From Paraniabella hibiscisoli (GTDB lineage Bacteria; Bacteroidota; Bacteroidia; Chitinophagales; Chitinophagaceae), in contig NZ_JAKWBK010000001.1 of assembly GCF_022512515.1 (NCBI RefSeq), positions 62,001 to 126,000 of the forward strand: a stretch of DNA of 64,000 nt, written 5' to 3'. Under the pieces are notes generated by a model. That model did no database searches and was not told the DNA's origin. It saw nothing but the letters and a program-made list of their open reading frames with translations. Below are positions 44,202-53,852 of the stretch, in pieces. Positions within the stretch are counted from its first letter, which is position 1, and the number at the start of each line of letters is the position of its first letter. A program made the translations under genes and the position numbers.

Positions 44202-45398
44202 TTAAAACTCCCTTAACTCATCAAACCATTTATCGGCTGTTTCTTGAGGTATATTTAAAGAGGACGCTTCAACCAGTTGCCGGACGGCTAGGCCGGTGTC
44301 TTCTCTTTCCACGGTTTCAATGCCTGGTATTCTGTTAATGAGTTGTACCAGCTCAGTAATTGAATGGTACACTTCTGTTTCAGCTTTAGCATTACCGATC
44401 GCTTTCAAAGCCGCTTTATAAGCCTTTGTAGCAGTAGCTGCTTTTTTGCCGTCCCAGTTAGTAAACGGTATTCCATACTCTGTGGTAAACCAAATCTTGC
44501 TGCGCAATTTAGAAACAGAAGAATAGTCCAGCTCTTTTTGTTTTGCCAACAACTTCAATTCTGCATTTAATCTTTTGCCTGTATCCGCTTCAATATTCCA
44601 ACCGATAAAAGATTTCAATTGCCCCCAGGAATGTAGCAAAGGAAAATTTTCCAGGTCCGGTGTATACCTGATTCCTAATCGCTCCAGCTGGCGAAGCTCT
44701 TTTAGGCAATGTGTATTGACAATATTTCCCGATAAATTCAGACTGGCAAGATGCGGAAACTGCAACAGGCTTTCACAATCAAAAGCCTGACCTAATGGTG
44801 CAACAGTAATATCAAGTGCATTGATTTTAGCCAAAGATGCAAAAACCGGCAACTGGTAAGGAGTTGCTGATCTGGAGTGCAGGGTATCGGGATTGAGCTT
44901 CAGATATATGTCAGAACGATCTGTTTTGATTTTAAAATAATGAATATTGCCCGCTAAGGCCAGCGTTTGCAATGCCGACCGGTCGCTGGTCTTATTACCT
45001 AATACTAATTCTACAGGATGCTCATTTGCTTTAACGGAAAGATTACGAATACCGGCATTGCTTAAATCGACAGAAACGGACTGGCCGGGATGCCAGGAAA
45101 AGTCTTCAATAGCCCTTTTTGCTGACCATGTTACAAAGCCGGTATCCTTACCCCAATAATGAAAAAATCTGGGCCAGTCTCCGTAAGGATATTTTTCTGC
45201 ATGTTGCTGTCCATGGGGTGTATAAAGTTCATTAAAAGCATCCCAATTCACGGGAAAATCGTCTTCTATTAATACATCAAACTTCTTTTTATCCATCCCC
45301 GCAAGGCCCATGGAAAAGCTCCCCTGCCCAGGCGGAATTTTTATCTGGTGGCTATTATTACCGGTTAATGAGATATTGATAGGTTTGTCTCTTTCCAT
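44202..45398 (-). CDS. Leucine-rich-repeat-like protein, function unknown
   Basis: 398 residues, intact, cytoplasmic (no signal). The middle third contains LRR-like steps (INALDITVAPLGQAF, LLQFPHLASLNLSGNIVN, LKELRQLERLGIRYTPDLENFP). The N-terminus has a short beta domain (ISLTGNNSHQIKIPPGQGS), and the C-terminal helical region ends IPQETADKWFDELREF. No enzymatic motif is visible. The family is unnamed to me; it may be a protein-interaction scaffold. Confidence 0.6.
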   Translation of the reverse strand: MERDKPINISLTGNNSHQIKIPPGQGSFSMGLAGMDKKKFDVLIEDDFPVNWDAFNELYTPHGQQHAEKYPYGDWPRFFHYWGKDTGFVTWSAKRAIEDFSWHPGQSVSVDLSNAGIRNLSVKANEHPVELVLGNKTSDRSALQTLALAGNIHYFKIKTDRSDIYLKLNPDTLHSRSATPYQLPVFASLAKINALDITVAPLGQAFDCESLLQFPHLASLNLSGNIVNTHCLKELRQLERLGIRYTPDLENFPLLHSWGQLKSFIGWNIEADTGKRLNAELKLLAKQKELDYSSVSKLRSKIWFTTEYGIPFTNWDGKKAATATKAYKAALKAIGNAKAETEVYHSITELVQLINRIPGIETVEREDTGLAVRQLVEASSLNIPQETADKWFDELREF

Positions 45399-45437
45399 GT
45401 TTAGCTTTTGAGTTTCTTATATGTTCGACTGACTATT

Positions 45438-46055
45438 TTATTTCACTTCAAGCCTGCCTATAGCTTTTAAAATTGCTTCCCGGTTTTTAGCTGTCTTTAT
45501 AAAGTTGGGAAGCTTCCACGCCAGGCTATACTTCCCTCCACTTACGGCTTCTCTCAACTTAGCGCCAACATAGGTTTTCAAATAATCCAAATGAGCAAAA
45601 TTGTACGCCCATAAAATATTGTTATCAAATGGAATTTGTAGCCAGAGTTGAAGGCCGAAATAAGGATCGGTAGCTTGTCTATTATTGGCATAAGTTAAAG
45701 AGTAATGGACGTCGTATTTCTTCTCCTGCTCACAGCCGGTACACTTCACTTCAATTTTGCTTTGCAGCTTGTCTACCATTTTCTTACTTCTTATCAATCG
45801 GGTTCCGCAATAACCACAATTGGCGTTAACTGGTCGAATGAAAATAGGACCATACCATAATTTTTCATCAATTGGTTTGTAACAATTATTACACCTGAAT
45901 CTGGCCCTGAACCTTGTTGAATAGGGAACAGTATAGTCACCTTGATCTGCAAAAACAATTGCCCGTTTTTTGCAGTGCGGACATTCTACAGCAATTTCGT
46001 CGGCAAAAGATGCGAGGTTTTTGAAAGACTTGTCAGTCCGTGAATTATTATCCAT
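45438..46055 (-). CDS. Zinc-ribbon protein, function unknown
   Basis: 205 residues, intact. Four CxxC pairs (CPHC near 25, CNNC near 55, CGYC near 80 and CTGC near 105) would form two zinc ribbons. A C-terminal region (PYFGLQLWLQIPFDNNILWAYN, HLDYLKTYVGAKLREA) resembles the domain of TFIIB-type zinc-ribbon proteins in this phylum. It sits 39 bases upstream of the LRR-like gene and is probably co-transcribed with it. Confidence 0.7.
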   Translation of the reverse strand: MDNNSRTDKSFKNLASFADEIAVECPHCKKRAIVFADQGDYTVPYSTRFRARFRCNNCYKPIDEKLWYGPIFIRPVNANCGYCGTRLIRSKKMVDKLQSKIEVKCTGCEQEKKYDVHYSLTYANNRQATDPYFGLQLWLQIPFDNNILWAYNFAHLDYLKTYVGAKLREAVSGGKYSLAWKLPNFIKTAKNREAILKAIGRLEVK

Positions 46056-46144
46056 AAGTTATAACATCACAATTTCAACAACTTAAATCCCGACTACTGT
46101 AACCCCTAGTGACTGAAATACACTGACACAATTAATTGAAGTAT

Positions 46145-47643
46145 CTACTCTCCCACTTTTCTCCTGCTCATAAACACATAATAAATAGGTATTCCAATGG
46201 CTACTATCACCAGCCCAAATAAAGAAGTAGTAGGTTTATAAAACAACAACCCCAGGGCCATAGTACCTGCCATTAAGATGTAAATGATGGGTATAAAAGG
46301 ATAACCAAAAGCTTTATAAGGTCGCTCCGCATCGGGTCGGGTTTTGCGTAAACGGAATACTGCTAAAATGGTAAGTATATAAAACAACAGGGTAATAAAT
46401 ACTACATAGTCCAGTAACAGCCCGTATTTGCCACTTAGGCACAAAAGGCTGGCCCATAAACATTGCGCCCACAAGCCCCAGGCAGGAACAGCGTTCTTAT
46501 TCAAAGTAGCCGCCTGTGGCAGGAATAATTTATCCTGCGCCATGGTGTAAAACACTCTTGCCCCGGTAAGCACTAGTCCATTATTACAACCAAAAGTGGA
46601 GATCATGATCATAATGGCGATGATGGCCGTTCCGTAGTGTCCGAAAATATTGGAGGACGCCGCCGTTGCAACCCTATCCTGCACTGCAAAAGCGATGTTT
46701 GGATCAGCCACTTCCGTAGCATAGGCGGCAACACCTGCGGATGCATCAGGGGTTAAAGGCAATACAGCCGTATACATCACATTGGTCAGTACATAAATAA
46801 TGATCACAATCAAAGTACCCAGGAACAAGCTTAACCCTACATTCTTTTTGGGATTTTTAATTTCTCCTGCGATAAAAGTTACATTTTCCCAGGCTACACT
46901 GCTGAATACCGAACCCACCATCGCGGAACTGATCAATCCAATCATCAGAAAAATGGAAGAGGGTTCTTTAAACAACGACCACCCTATCTGCTTGCCTGTG
47001 GCATCTGTAACCGCTTCGGTAAATTTAAAATCAAAAGCATTGGTCCAGTTATTATTCCAGATATCTGCCTTGGCGGCCAGCAAAAACCCAAACAACATCA
47101 ATCCAAACAGAGAGAACAGCTTTATTACTGTAAATACGGATTGTATGATCTTTCCTTCCTTTACTCCCCGGGTATTTACATAGGTTAAAAAAATGATCAG
47201 TGCTATGGAGACCAGCTGGGCCGGGTACAATTTAAACCAGCCAGCCTGGAAGATAATATTCTCATCGGCCAGGGTTAGCGCCGGTATAAAATATCCTGCA
47301 AATTTGCTGAAAGCCACACCAACAGCAGCAATAGTGCCGGTTTGTATTACAGAGAAAAAGCTCCAGCCGTACAAAAAACCGGTAAAAGGATTATAGGCTT
47401 CTTTCAGGTATACATACTGCCCCCTGCTTTCGGGAACATAGAAGATAATTCGCCATAAGTTACCGCGGCAAAAACGGTCATCAAACCGGTTATGATCCAC
47501 AAAGCAATCAGCCAGCCCGAGCTACCTACGCTGCGCGTCATATCTGCACTTACTATAAAAATACCGGAACCTATCATGGAGCCGGCAACGATCATGGTAC
47601 CATCAAAAAGGCTTAAGGACTGTTTAAACTTTTCAGCAGACAT
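46145..47643 (-). CDS. APC-superfamily amino acid permease, one frameshift
   Basis: About 499 residues, 12 predicted membrane helices. The N-terminal substrate motif is FDGTMIVAGSMIGSGIFIV, with the unwound TM1 GSGIF. TYGELSSMFPKAGG is followed, after one missing G near 47427, by QYVYLKEAYNPFTGFLYGW. VAWENVTFIAGEIKNPKKN in TM6 is typical of the LAT/AAT branch. It imports or exchanges amino acids, exact substrate unknown. Confidence 0.93.
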
Positions 47644-47733
47644 AGTATTGTTTTAGTGAAGGACTACAAGATAACATAAAATGTAAAATATTAAATGATA
47701 AATGTAGCAAGTCTTTACCTATCGGCAGGCCGG

Positions 47734-48286
47734 TTACTTCTTCACTTTCATCCACATCGGTTTCAGCTTAGCAATCTTTTTATAGGTGGGACAGGTTTCG
47801 CTATGACAACCAGGGAGATAACCTGTACTCATGAGGAACTCGTTTACGATCTCGCCGCCGGTAAATTTAAAGGTCTTTTTAAACAGCTTCATCCACTCTT
47901 CTTTAGTCTTTGGATGATGCTGATCGAGCCAGTTTTTGAAGGAGCCGGATTCTTTTTGCAAGCCGATGATCGTTTTGGCATTTTCGATGGCTGCGTTTAT
48001 TTTGAGCCGGTTGCGGATAATCCTGCATCCAGCATCAATGCATCAAACTTTTTCTGCTTATAGCGACTTACCTTTTCAATATCAAACTGATCGAAGGCAT
48101 TGTAAAAGTTATCCTTCTTTTTAAAATGGTTTCCCAGCTCAAACCAGCCTGGTTGATCTCCAGCACGAGGCGGGCGAACAGCTCATTATCAGAATGCATA
48201 GGAAACCCGTATTCATGATCATGATAATGCTCATGTACCGTTCCCTTACCTTTTCCTTTTACAAAATCGCAGTAGTAATTTGACAT
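47734..48286 (-). CDS. tag: DNA-3-methyladenine glycosylase I, frameshifted
   Basis: About 184 residues. It excises 3-methyladenine from alkylated DNA. Landmarks: YYCDFVKGKG (zinc Cys), HEYGFPMHSDNELF, LEINQAGLSWETIL with the catalytic Glu, then after breaks near 48140 and 47990 the C-terminal zinc ligands in GYLPGCHSETCPTYKKI. I chose the ATG at 48286, which gives MSNYYCDF; the upstream ATG would include the divergent tRNA promoter. Confidence 0.92.
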
Positions 48287-48318
48287 AGCTGCAATTTGCA
48301 AAAAAATTTGTATTTTTT

Positions 48319-48348
48319 TTGCTGATAAAAAATAGGCTCTTATATTTG
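48319..48348 (+). promoter_or_regulatory. Promoter of tRNA-Val
   Basis: TTG (48319-48321), 19-base spacer, TATATTTG (48341-48348), a near-ideal Bacteroidota promoter 33 bases before the tRNA. Confidence 0.75.
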
Positions 48349-48381
48349 CACTCCCAATTACGAACAAAGGGAAACAAAAAA

Positions 48382-48456
48382 GGGAGTTTAGCTCAGTTGG
48401 TTCAGAGCATCTGCCTTACAAGCAGAGGGTCGGCGGTTCGAGCCCGTCAACTCCCA
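48382..48456 (+). tRNA. tRNA-Val (anticodon TAC)
   Basis: Full cloverleaf: acceptor GGGAGTT/AACTCCC, D stem GCTC/GAGC, anticodon stem TCTGC/GCAGA with loop CTTACAA (anticodon TAC, read as UAC), T stem GGCGG/CCGTC with loop TTCGAGC. Discriminator A at 48456. CCA is not encoded, as the next bases are CAAA. Confidence 0.97.
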
Positions 48457-48461
48457 CAAAG

Positions 48462-48487
48462 CCTCGCAAAATTGCGAGGTTTTTTTA
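48462..48487 (+). terminator. Terminator after tRNA-Val
   Basis: CCTCGCAA (48462-48469) / TTGCGAGG (48472-48479) followed by seven T. Confidence 0.9.
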
Positions 48488-48818
48488 TTGCCCAATTTTT
48501 GGCAACACGCCGGGCGTGGCCCGATCTATAGTTAGCAATGACTTTTTTTAATTTTTCATGAGAAAATGCACATTCAAGCCATTGATACTATTCTATCGCA
48601 CTGTAATTGCTCCTTTAGTCTTATACCATCCATTATTGGTTAACTAGCCGATTCATTATATACAAAAGAAGCCTTTGACAACACAAAAATCGATCAGCAA
48701 ATAAGGGCTATTTACCTATTTTGATATTTATTTTTAACCAATTTTATCACTTACTTATTATAATGAATAGAGAAGAGTAGCGCCCAATTAAAAAGGGGCC
48801 TCTTCAGTTGATAATCAG
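48488..48818. other. Gene-free gap
   Basis: 331 A/T-rich bases between the tRNA-Val terminator and the end of the MarR gene. I see no coding frame with family features, no RNA gene and no clear repeat. Confidence 0.5.
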
Positions 48819-49284
48819 TTACTCTTTTGCATCCTGCTTGTTGTCGTCGTTCAGGGACAGTAGCCCCATGATGGCCTGCATATGCGCCGTCAGTTGTTGC
48901 TGATCGTAATTGCTCAGTTTAGAAATCAGCGACTCGACCTGCGTGTTTGATGCGGAGTTCAATTCAGCGTATGTTTTTTTCCTGCGGCCGTCAATGAAAG
49001 CAAAGTAACTCGCCCGTCTGCCTCCGATGACTGCTTTGAAATTAGTCCTGTTTTCTCAAAGTGTTTCAGCACCTTGCTAAGATATCCTTTGTCAATACCA
49101 ATTTCAGATATGATCTGCGAGGCACTGATCTCCCCGAGGCATGTATTTCAAAAAGAATCCGGGCTTCTACAAGAGAATATTGACTATCCAGAAGTCGGTT
49201 ATCCAAAAGGCCAAGTAGTTTTGTATAATAGCGATTGAAGATCCTGATATCCTCGATGACGGCCTGCCTTATTTTCATTTTCAT
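48819..49284 (-). CDS. MarR-family transcriptional regulator, two frameshifts
   Basis: About 155 residues. Winged-helix MarR fold: IFNRYYTKLLGLLDNRLLDS, YSLVEARILFEIHASG, recognition region IGIDKGYLSKVLKHFEKTGL, wing EADGRRVTLLSLTAAGKKTY, then a C-terminal dimerisation helix ending in a polar NDDNKQDAKE tail. Restoring a G near 49135 and an A near 48980 gives this continuous MarR; the wing Arg pair may involve a further slip. It lies 20 bases downstream of the GNAT gene and probably binds the twin palindromes at 49829-49879. Confidence 0.85.
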
Positions 49285-49304
49285 TGGTATTGGGTTGCGA
49301 CTGA

Positions 49305-49805
49305 TTATGCCAATTCCAGGTCATATCTATATTCACGGATGGATTTATTGAAAATATCGGAAGTAGTTTCTTCCGTAAGCTGGAACCCAAACCGGGTATA
49401 CAACGCCATAGCTGCTTGTTGTTCTTCAGTTGTCCATAAATAAGCTTTTTTGATGCCTTTTTGCGTCATGAACGCCAAGAACTGCTGCATCAGGTACTTT
49501 CCTAAACCTATCCCGCGATATTCCGGGAGAAAGATAAAATAGCGAAATTGTATCTTTTCGGAACGATGTTGGGCAACTAAACAGCCAATGATTTTATTGT
49601 TATGTTCACAAATCCAAACTTTATCTTTTTCAGGTTGGTACTCCTTCGCAAAATCTTTTAAGCCATCCATCACATAGGCTTCGAAATTTATTCCATAACC
49701 ACACTCTTTAGCATATAAATCACCGTGCATATAGGCAATATATCCCAAATCGCCAGGTAATAACGTATTCCTAATCTGGATGTCTGACAACACAATCGGT
49801 TCCAT
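49305..49805 (-). CDS. GNAT family N-acetyltransferase paired with MarR
   Basis: 166 residues, intact: VWICEHNNKIIGCLVAQHRS, IQFRYFIFLPEYRGIGLGKY (acetyl-CoA loop YRGIGLGKY), and ALYTRFGFQLTEET. This GNAT type is fused to the C-terminus of MarR in many bacteria; here the two are separate adjacent genes, with GNAT first. First gene of the operon, just downstream of the palindromic operators. Confidence 0.9.
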   Translation of the reverse strand: MEPIVLSDIQIRNTLLPGDLGYIAYMHGDLYAKECGYGINFEAYVMDGLKDFAKEYQPEKDKVWICEHNNKIIGCLVAQHRSEKIQFRYFIFLPEYRGIGLGKYLMQQFLAFMTQKGIKKAYLWTTEEQQAAMALYTRFGFQLTEETTSDIFNKSIREYRYDLELA

Positions 49806-49828
49806 ATTCCTTTTTTAAAGACAAATAG

Positions 49829-49879
49829 TTGAAAAAGTCAACAATACAAAGTAAGGCAATAAGGTTGAAAAAGTCAACT
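49829..49879 (-). promoter_or_regulatory. Twin palindromic operators and promoter of the GNAT-marR operon
   Basis: Two identical 15-bp sequences, GTTGAAAAAGTCAAC on the plus strand, at 49829-49843 and 49865-49879 (36 bases start to start). Each has GTTGA/TCAAC arms. Between them the minus strand has TACTTTG (one base short of TAnnTTTG) at 49854-49848. The upstream copy covers the -33 zone and the downstream copy the transcription start, the layout expected for autorepression by MarR. Confidence 0.65.
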
Positions 49880-50086
49880 ATTATTTTGGTAGAGGATTTT
49901 TTGCGGCGGGAATCCGCCCATCTGGTTTAAGTCTTCCGCAGGGCGACTTAAACAATTACAGCTAACGCTTCTGAATTCGCGATGGTTGGCAAATCGAATC
50001 CGAAAACCGTCAACTAAAATACAAGTTTCAACCGAAGCACAAAACTTGAATTATAGACTTTCCGCATGCCTTTGGCATTGACAGTT

Positions 50087-50440
50087 TTATTTCTTTTTCG
50101 CAACAATAATTGTTATAGGTGGAAAAGGGTCGAAAAAATAAGAGCCTTCATTTCTTACTATCATACCAAGTTCTTCAAATGTTTTTTCATATCCCTTGTA
50201 TTTTTAAAATCTGAGTAATAACGATTCCATTGGGTTTAAGTATTCTAAATATTTCAGTACCCGCAGTTTTTCTTTCGTCGGTTTTGTACAAATTATGCAA
50301 GCATAAATTTGAACCAATTACGTCGAATGAACTGTCGTTAAAATTAGTTTTAAGTATATTTTCTTTTTTATTTCTACTTTTTGTGAAACATTTTCAAGTT
50401 CAGCAAAAGCTGATATTATTACAAAGGTTCAATTGAAAAA
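50087..50440 (-). pseudogene. 3' fragment of a class I SAM-dependent methyltransferase
   Basis: The minus strand encodes only the C-terminal part of a methyltransferase: AELENVSQKVEIKK, then SSFDVIGSNLCLHNLYKTDE, then EIFRILKPNGIVI (the family's post-motif strand), and TFEELGMIVRNEGSYFF ending at a stop at 50087. The SAM-binding GxGxG motif and N-terminus are missing because the similarity ends where the phosphate permease remnant begins. Frame slips near 50375 and 50205 look like sequencing deletions; the lost N-terminus does not. Confidence 0.65.
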
Positions 50441-50443
50441 CTG

Positions 50444-51063
50444 CTATTGAGTTTTACACTTCAGCCCGCCTAATGCAAAACCCTTGTTGGCAGCAGCTAT
50501 TCTTCGTCTTCCAGAGTACTTCATAAACTTCTTTCCACAATTCAGCATCGCCACGCCAAATCCAAATAAAGGAGACATTAACAAGAAAAGCCCGATCTCG
50601 CCGGCTTTGCTCCAGTTTACCCCACCACCATAGTAGTAGGTAAAGCCAATACTGGCGCCTATCATAGATCCGATAGTGGTATGCGAACTCGAACAAGGTA
50701 TACCCAGGTACCAGGTTCCCAGGTTCCAAAAAGTTGCAGAAACCAATACTGCCAGAACCAGGCATGCACCGGATGCAATAGGCTGGGCCATGATCTCATT
50801 TAAGGGAACTAATTTTAAAATCCCCATAGCAACGGCTATACCTCCTGTTAAAACCCCGGGGAAATTACAGAACCCTGACCAGGGCGCCGCTACCTGCGGC
50901 TTGAGCGCTTTGGTATAAATAACGGTTGCTACAGCATTGGCCGTATCTGAAAGCCATTCACAAATTCAAACCCGATACAAACGACCACACAAATGATGAA
51001 TACAATGAAAAGACCGGTACTTAAGCTAGCTTGGTTTAGTTGGAGTAAAGTAATATAAAACAT
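50444..51063 (-). pseudogene. Truncated PiT-family inorganic phosphate transporter
   Basis: From ATG 51063 the repaired sequence has the PiT N-terminal half: CIGFEFVNG, DTANAVATVIYTKALKP, then GIPCSSSHTTIGSMIGASIG and LLMSPLFGFGVAM. PiT proteins of this type continue for several hundred residues, but here similarity stops near 50560. The frame then runs through unrelated sequence to a stop at 50444, without the second conserved repeat. One base is missing near 50955. Loss of function is likely. Confidence 0.7.
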
Positions 51064-51511
51064 TTTCTTTATAAATAAGGGCTCGAAAGTATCCGTGATT
51101 TTTATGATAAGTACGCTCCATCACTTTGCCTAATTGTCAACTTTCTTCAATATCAGACAGAACTGAGACGCATCTTATGTTTTGACATGCAAATGCCAAA
51201 AAAATTCGAAGGCTGGTTTAATAAGGTTGGTAACCTTATAGGTACGCGCCGAAATCAATAATATGTCAGTATTTATTATTCACTAATAAGTGAATAAAAG
51301 AAAACCATCGTCGATGATACTTAAAATAAAATCACCTGAACGCTTTAAATATTTACAAGTAGGGTTGCCTTAAATACCTCTTAGGGTAGAGATTTGTCAT
51401 ATCCTCGTAATAATACCGGTGATATTATGGGTAAAGTTCAATCTTAAGACTTCTTTCACAAAGATTCTGGCATAAAAATGGTATATTGAGGTATTGATAA
51501 AAATTAATGAT
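51064..51511. other. Gene-free gap with two short inverted repeats
   Basis: 448 bases without a supported gene. Two perfect hairpins are seen: ATAAGGTT/AACCTTAT at 51221-51239 (3-nt loop) and TTATTCACT/AGTGAATAA at 51276-51297 (4-nt loop). Neither has the T run of a terminator. No RNA family recognised. Confidence 0.4.
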
Positions 51512-51685
51512 ATGGAAAAATTGAAAGTAGGTGACAGAGTGACAATTGCAGGTCCATTACGCTCTGAAAATGTGTATGAAGTTTTAAAAGTAAGCTCTTT
51601 ATATGTGAGCTTGGGTAAGGAGGGGTTTACTACCCGCGTGATTAATAAAAGCTGTGTAGAAGCAATAGGTGAAACACAATCTTAA
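51512..51685 (+). CDS. Small soluble protein, function unknown
   Basis: 57 residues from ATG 51512 (MEKLKVGDRVTIAG); an upstream ATG at 51494 is less likely. The composition suggests a small SH3/KOW-like beta barrel (KVGDRVTIAGP, YEVLKVSSLYVSLGK). It is followed after 22 bases by a perfect terminator, which supports it being a real gene. Confidence 0.6.
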   Translation: MEKLKVGDRVTIAGPLRSENVYEVLKVSSLYVSLGKEGFTTRVINKSCVEAIGETQS

Positions 51686-51707
51686 GATCAACATAATACT
51701 ATCATAC

Positions 51708-51737
51708 AAGCTCCACATCGATGTGGAGCTTTTTTAT
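51708..51737 (+). terminator. Intrinsic terminator
   Basis: AAGCTCCACATC / GATGTGGAGCTT, 12-bp perfect arms, then TTTTT. Confidence 0.92.
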
Positions 51738-51916
51738 TGCTGGCCATGAAACGAAAACGTAAAAGATTGACCAAAAAATCCAGCGCTTATTGACTTCTTT
51801 TGAAATTGCCGGATTTTTTTATTATCCCTTACCAGCATGTGTGGATATGTCCTGGCATTAAAATAGCAATTGCCATATTAACAGTGTTATGGCTTTTCAT
51901 ATTATTTTTAACGAGC

Positions 51917-53776
51917 ATGACGAAAGCCAACCATACCATCCGATTAGTTACTACGGGGATAACCCTATTAATCTTCAGCGCTTTTTTATATCCACTGCAC
52001 GCACAACGAAAGCCTAATATGATCATTTTCCTGGCTGATGATCTCAACCAGCAGGATATAGGAGCTTATGGCAACCGGGAAGTTAAGACACCCAACATGG
52101 ATCAATTGGCCAAAGAGGGTATGCGATTCAATAACGCTTATGCGGCATCATCCATGTGCACACCCTCGCGCAGCGCTATGTTTACCGGCCTCTACCCTTT
52201 CCGAAACGGCGCCCAAATGAACCACTTTACCGTTCATGCAGGTATCAAAAGTTTACCCCATTACCTGCAGCAACAAGGATACAGGGTAGTGATATCGGGC
52301 AAGATACATATGGCGCCACTGGAGAACTTTCCTTTTGAACATATAGGTAAGGAGTTTGGACAATATAGCCCGGTAGAAAATCGCCTGGATAGAAAAAAGG
52401 AAACAGTGAGGGCCATAGAGACACATTTTAATCAACATCCGGAACAGCCCATTTGCCTGGTTGTTGCTCCTGGGTACCCCATGTACCCTGGTTTCCTAAC
52501 CGAGACTTTGATCCCTCCCAACTAAACTTACCGGAATACCTGGCAGACACCAAAGAAACGCGTCAGGCCCTGGCAGCATATTACCAGAGTATTGGAGAAG
52601 CAGATAGAATGCTGGGAGAAGTAATGCAGGCATTAGACCGGTCTGGTCAGGCTGGCAATACAATGTTGATGTTTCTTGCCGACCAGGGCGCCCAGTTTCC
52701 AGGGGCTAAATGGACGGTTTATGACCAAGGCTTAAGAGTTCCGCTATTAGTACGCTGGCCCGGCCAAACGCCCAAAGGCTCCCGTTCTGATGCATTGATC
52801 TCCCTGGTAGACCTTACACCCACATTGATCGACATTGCAGGTGGACAGGCGATCAGCAAACTGGATGGGCGTTCTTTTAAGAATGTACTAACCGGTAAAA
52901 CAACCACGCATAGCCCTTATATTTTTGCGGAAACCTCCATGGAGCCGCATTACTGGTATAACTACACTCCATCAAGATCTGTTATTACCGCCGATGGCTA
53001 CCATTATATCCGCAACTACCCCCAGGCCTGCGTTTTATTACGCATATTGACCAGGTAGAAAGGAATGAGTTTTACTTCGATTCCTGGGTAGAGAAAGCAA
53101 CCACAGATGTGCACGCCAAGTTTTTGCTGGACCGCTATAGTTATCGTCCGCCAGAGGAGTTATTCAATTTAAACAATGACAGGGTATCGTTTAAAAACCT
53201 GGCAGCCAATACTGCATCTTACAAAAACTCAAAGAAATGTCTGCCTTACTGGATAAAGAACTGAAACGGCAAGGCGAAACAGAAGCCATGATAATAAAAG
53301 GCACTTTGCCCCGGTTATTTGACAAGAGCTATAATGTTGTGCAAAAAGCCAGCGCGATGGACCTATCCTTTAACCGCAAGCGCTGGAACCCTGACCTGTT
53401 ACATATTACAGGCTACCTGGAAGACATTGATAAAGGAGGTATAGTTTGCAGCTATTTTAACCAGTTCAGGCTATTTGCTTACCGGGGAAAAATAGGCATT
53501 GAGCTTGCCGACGGCAGTGTTAAAGAAAGCAATTTGCTCGATGAAACAAAAGGACAGTTATGGCTACAATTATCAGCTGGCGGGAAGCTATTCATAAAGT
53601 TCAACAATCGTGTGGTGGTTGAAGCATCACTTAATAAAGATCTTACTAAAATAGGAAGCGGCTTCGTAACCTGCGGTATTTTGCAGGGCCAGGAATTAAG
53701 CGGCCGGTTGCAAACCTACCAGGGGCGCATCAGCGATCTCCTGTTCAGCATGAATGAATTGACATCGGCACCCTAA
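51917..53776 (+). CDS. Secreted sulfatase (formylglycine type), three frameshifts
   Basis: About 620 residues. The signal peptide ends LYPLHAQ. Sulfatase core: IIFLADDLNQQDIGAYGN (metal Asp pair), then CTPSRSAMFTG, the formylglycine motif C-x-P-S-R. FLADQGAQFPGAKWTVYDQG and RVPLLVRWPG follow. The C-terminal about 180 residues (from MSALLDKELKRQGETE) form an extra beta-rich domain (GYLEDIDKGGIVCSYFNQF, KLFIKFNNRVVVE) not seen in short sulfatases. Breaks near 52480, 53030 and 53230 are each repaired by one base. It sits 76 bases upstream of a GH43 gene, suggesting sulfated-glycan use. Confidence 0.88.
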
Positions 53777-53852
53777 TTATATTACCATAACTACTTATTT
53801 TTAAAAAATTCTTAAACCCTCTGGTAAAGGAACAATCAATAATAAAAAAGAT

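Noticed and set aside
50230..50436. Plus-strand ORF of 68 codons
   Set aside because: It is antisense to the methyltransferase fragment, whose protein similarity is clear.
49890..50560. Integron attC sites around the methyltransferase fragment
   Set aside because: Some GTTAGC/GCTAAC-like words occur, but I could not match a full attC core-site pair or find an integrase, so only a recombination scar is claimed.
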